Source: DAOTXL01 sp034434895
Lineage (GTDB): Bacteria > Chloroflexota > Anaerolineae > JAAYZQ01
Direction: 5' to 3'
Length of the DNA: 30,514 nt
Assembly: GCA_034434895.1 (NCBI GenBank)
Contig: DAOTYI010000011.1
Location: 1 to 30,514 of the forward strand
A program made the position numbers and the translations under genes. Shown here one piece after another: positions 30,142-30,514 of this stretch. A model generated the notes under the pieces. It worked only from the letters and a program-made list of their open reading frames with translations. It made no database searches and was not told where the DNA came from. Every line of letters starts with the position of its first letter. Position 1 is the stretch's first letter.

Positions 30142-30303
30142 GACCATATCGGTGCCGACTCTGACATCGGGGCAGACAAGGCACGGTTCCTCCACCTGCC
30201 GCCAGCGCCGGGGAACCACCATGTGGAGCATTGGTCTAGACTACAGAATTGTCTGAAACGATAGTTTTGGAGCAAAAGCGTCTGGCACCTGAATAGCTCA
30301 ACA

Positions 30304-30318
30304 ATGTTAAATTAACAT
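30304..30318. repeat. AT-rich 7-bp palindrome ATGTTAA/TTAACAT
   Basis: ATGTTAA A TTAACAT is a perfect palindrome around one base, in otherwise GC-rich non-coding DNA. It could be an operator for a gene beyond the window. Nothing else identifies it. Confidence 0.4.
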
Positions 30319-30439
30319 AAATGGCAGCCAGGGTGGACCTCACCCCTCACCCCCAATCCCCCTCTCCTCAACTTTGGCTTCTCGCCCGTGGCCCCCTGCA
30401 TGGGTCCCTGACGGCTCCCGCGGCCCCCAGAAGAAGGTT

Positions 30440-30478
30440 ATTTTTCATTGCGGAGGCTTCGCCTCCGCAATGAAAAAT
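30440..30478. repeat. Perfect 18-bp inverted repeat with TTC loop
   Basis: Arms 30440-30457 (ATTTTTCATTGCGGAGGC) and 30461-30478 (GCCTCCGCAATGAAAAAT) are fully complementary, with a three-base loop. There is no T-run outside the stem, so it is more like a palindromic repeat or miniature element than a simple terminator. Confidence 0.85.
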
Positions 30479-30514
30479 TACGCCATGTGCAACTTTATTT
30501 GACAGGCTATACCC

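Larger units (their letters stand above)
30142..30514. other. Non-coding end region
   Basis: These 373 bp carry no credible gene. They contain the AT palindrome at 30304, a C-rich low-complexity stretch (30340-30375, CTCACCCCTCACCCCCAATC and on), the long inverted repeat at 30440-30478 and an isolated TTGACA at 30499-30504. The last could be the -35 box of a gene starting past the right edge. Confidence 0.6.

Noticed and set aside
30499..30504. TTGACA at the right edge as a promoter
   Set aside because: Too little sequence remains to see a -10 box; only noted.

Overview
The window is GC-rich bacterial DNA. It most resembles an uncultured Chloroflexota (Anaerolineae/Caldilineae-like) genome, held with moderate confidence. 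Supporting points are the mix of gene families, frequent GTG/TTG starts, E. coli-like sigma-70 promoters with 17-bp spacers, a secreted modular protein ending in VYLPVVIKR, and gaps crowded with hairpin repeats and heptamer arrays. No rRNA, tRNA or CRISPR array was seen.

Layout. 1-616: the 5' end of an IS110-family element (transposase N-terminus on the minus strand plus a structured upstream non-coding end that may encode a bridge RNA), apparently inserted into a dispersed hairpin repeat. 834-4074: a membrane sensor histidine kinase followed 4 bp later by a RecG-like ATPase/winged-helix protein that lacks its usual N-terminal AlbA_2 domain. 4119-4136: an 18-bp palindrome with a LexA-type core between convergent genes. 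4233-7864 (minus): mscL with a zinc ribbon, a YhhN-family membrane protein, an uncharacterised kinase-like protein and a class III aminotransferase. 8162-12348 (plus): a tightly coupled operon of DNA polymerase X, an SH3b membrane protein, a dual-specificity phosphatase, an MBL-fold hydrolase and a Nudix hydrolase.

12536-14879: carboxyltransferase (PccB/MmdA type), OadG-like gamma subunit and biotin carrier, without a visible beta subunit or biotin carboxylase. 15098-18802: the most unusual locus: a thioredoxin-like CSSC protein, two paralogous ~90-residue hydrophobic proteins, two ArsA/Get3-type ATPases of equal length (324 aa) with complementary active-site changes, and a membrane TPR protein. 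It starts from a good promoter through a structured leader. 18799-20160: a sugar-type solute-binding lipoprotein whose 3' end plus a hairpin is tandemly duplicated. The duplicate supplies the C-terminus of the convergent glycoside hydrolase (20221-21483).

21939-23491: exosortase and EpsI. 23488-24603: a baeRF (release-factor-like) protein. 24827-25990: an HtrA-type lipoprotein protease. 26273-29056: a secreted M23-like/jelly-roll/Big_9 protein. 29277-30141: an MntA-HepT type toxin-antitoxin pair. 30142-30514: non-coding DNA with palindromes.

The strongest candidate for an undescribed system is the thioredoxin/small-protein-pair/ArsA-pair/TPR locus. Its second ATPase carries a natural Asp-to-Asn change at the position of the catalytic switch I aspartate of Get3, while the first has a degenerate switch II, which suggests an obligate asymmetric heterodimer. 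Everything functional here is inferred from sequence reading alone; no database search was run.
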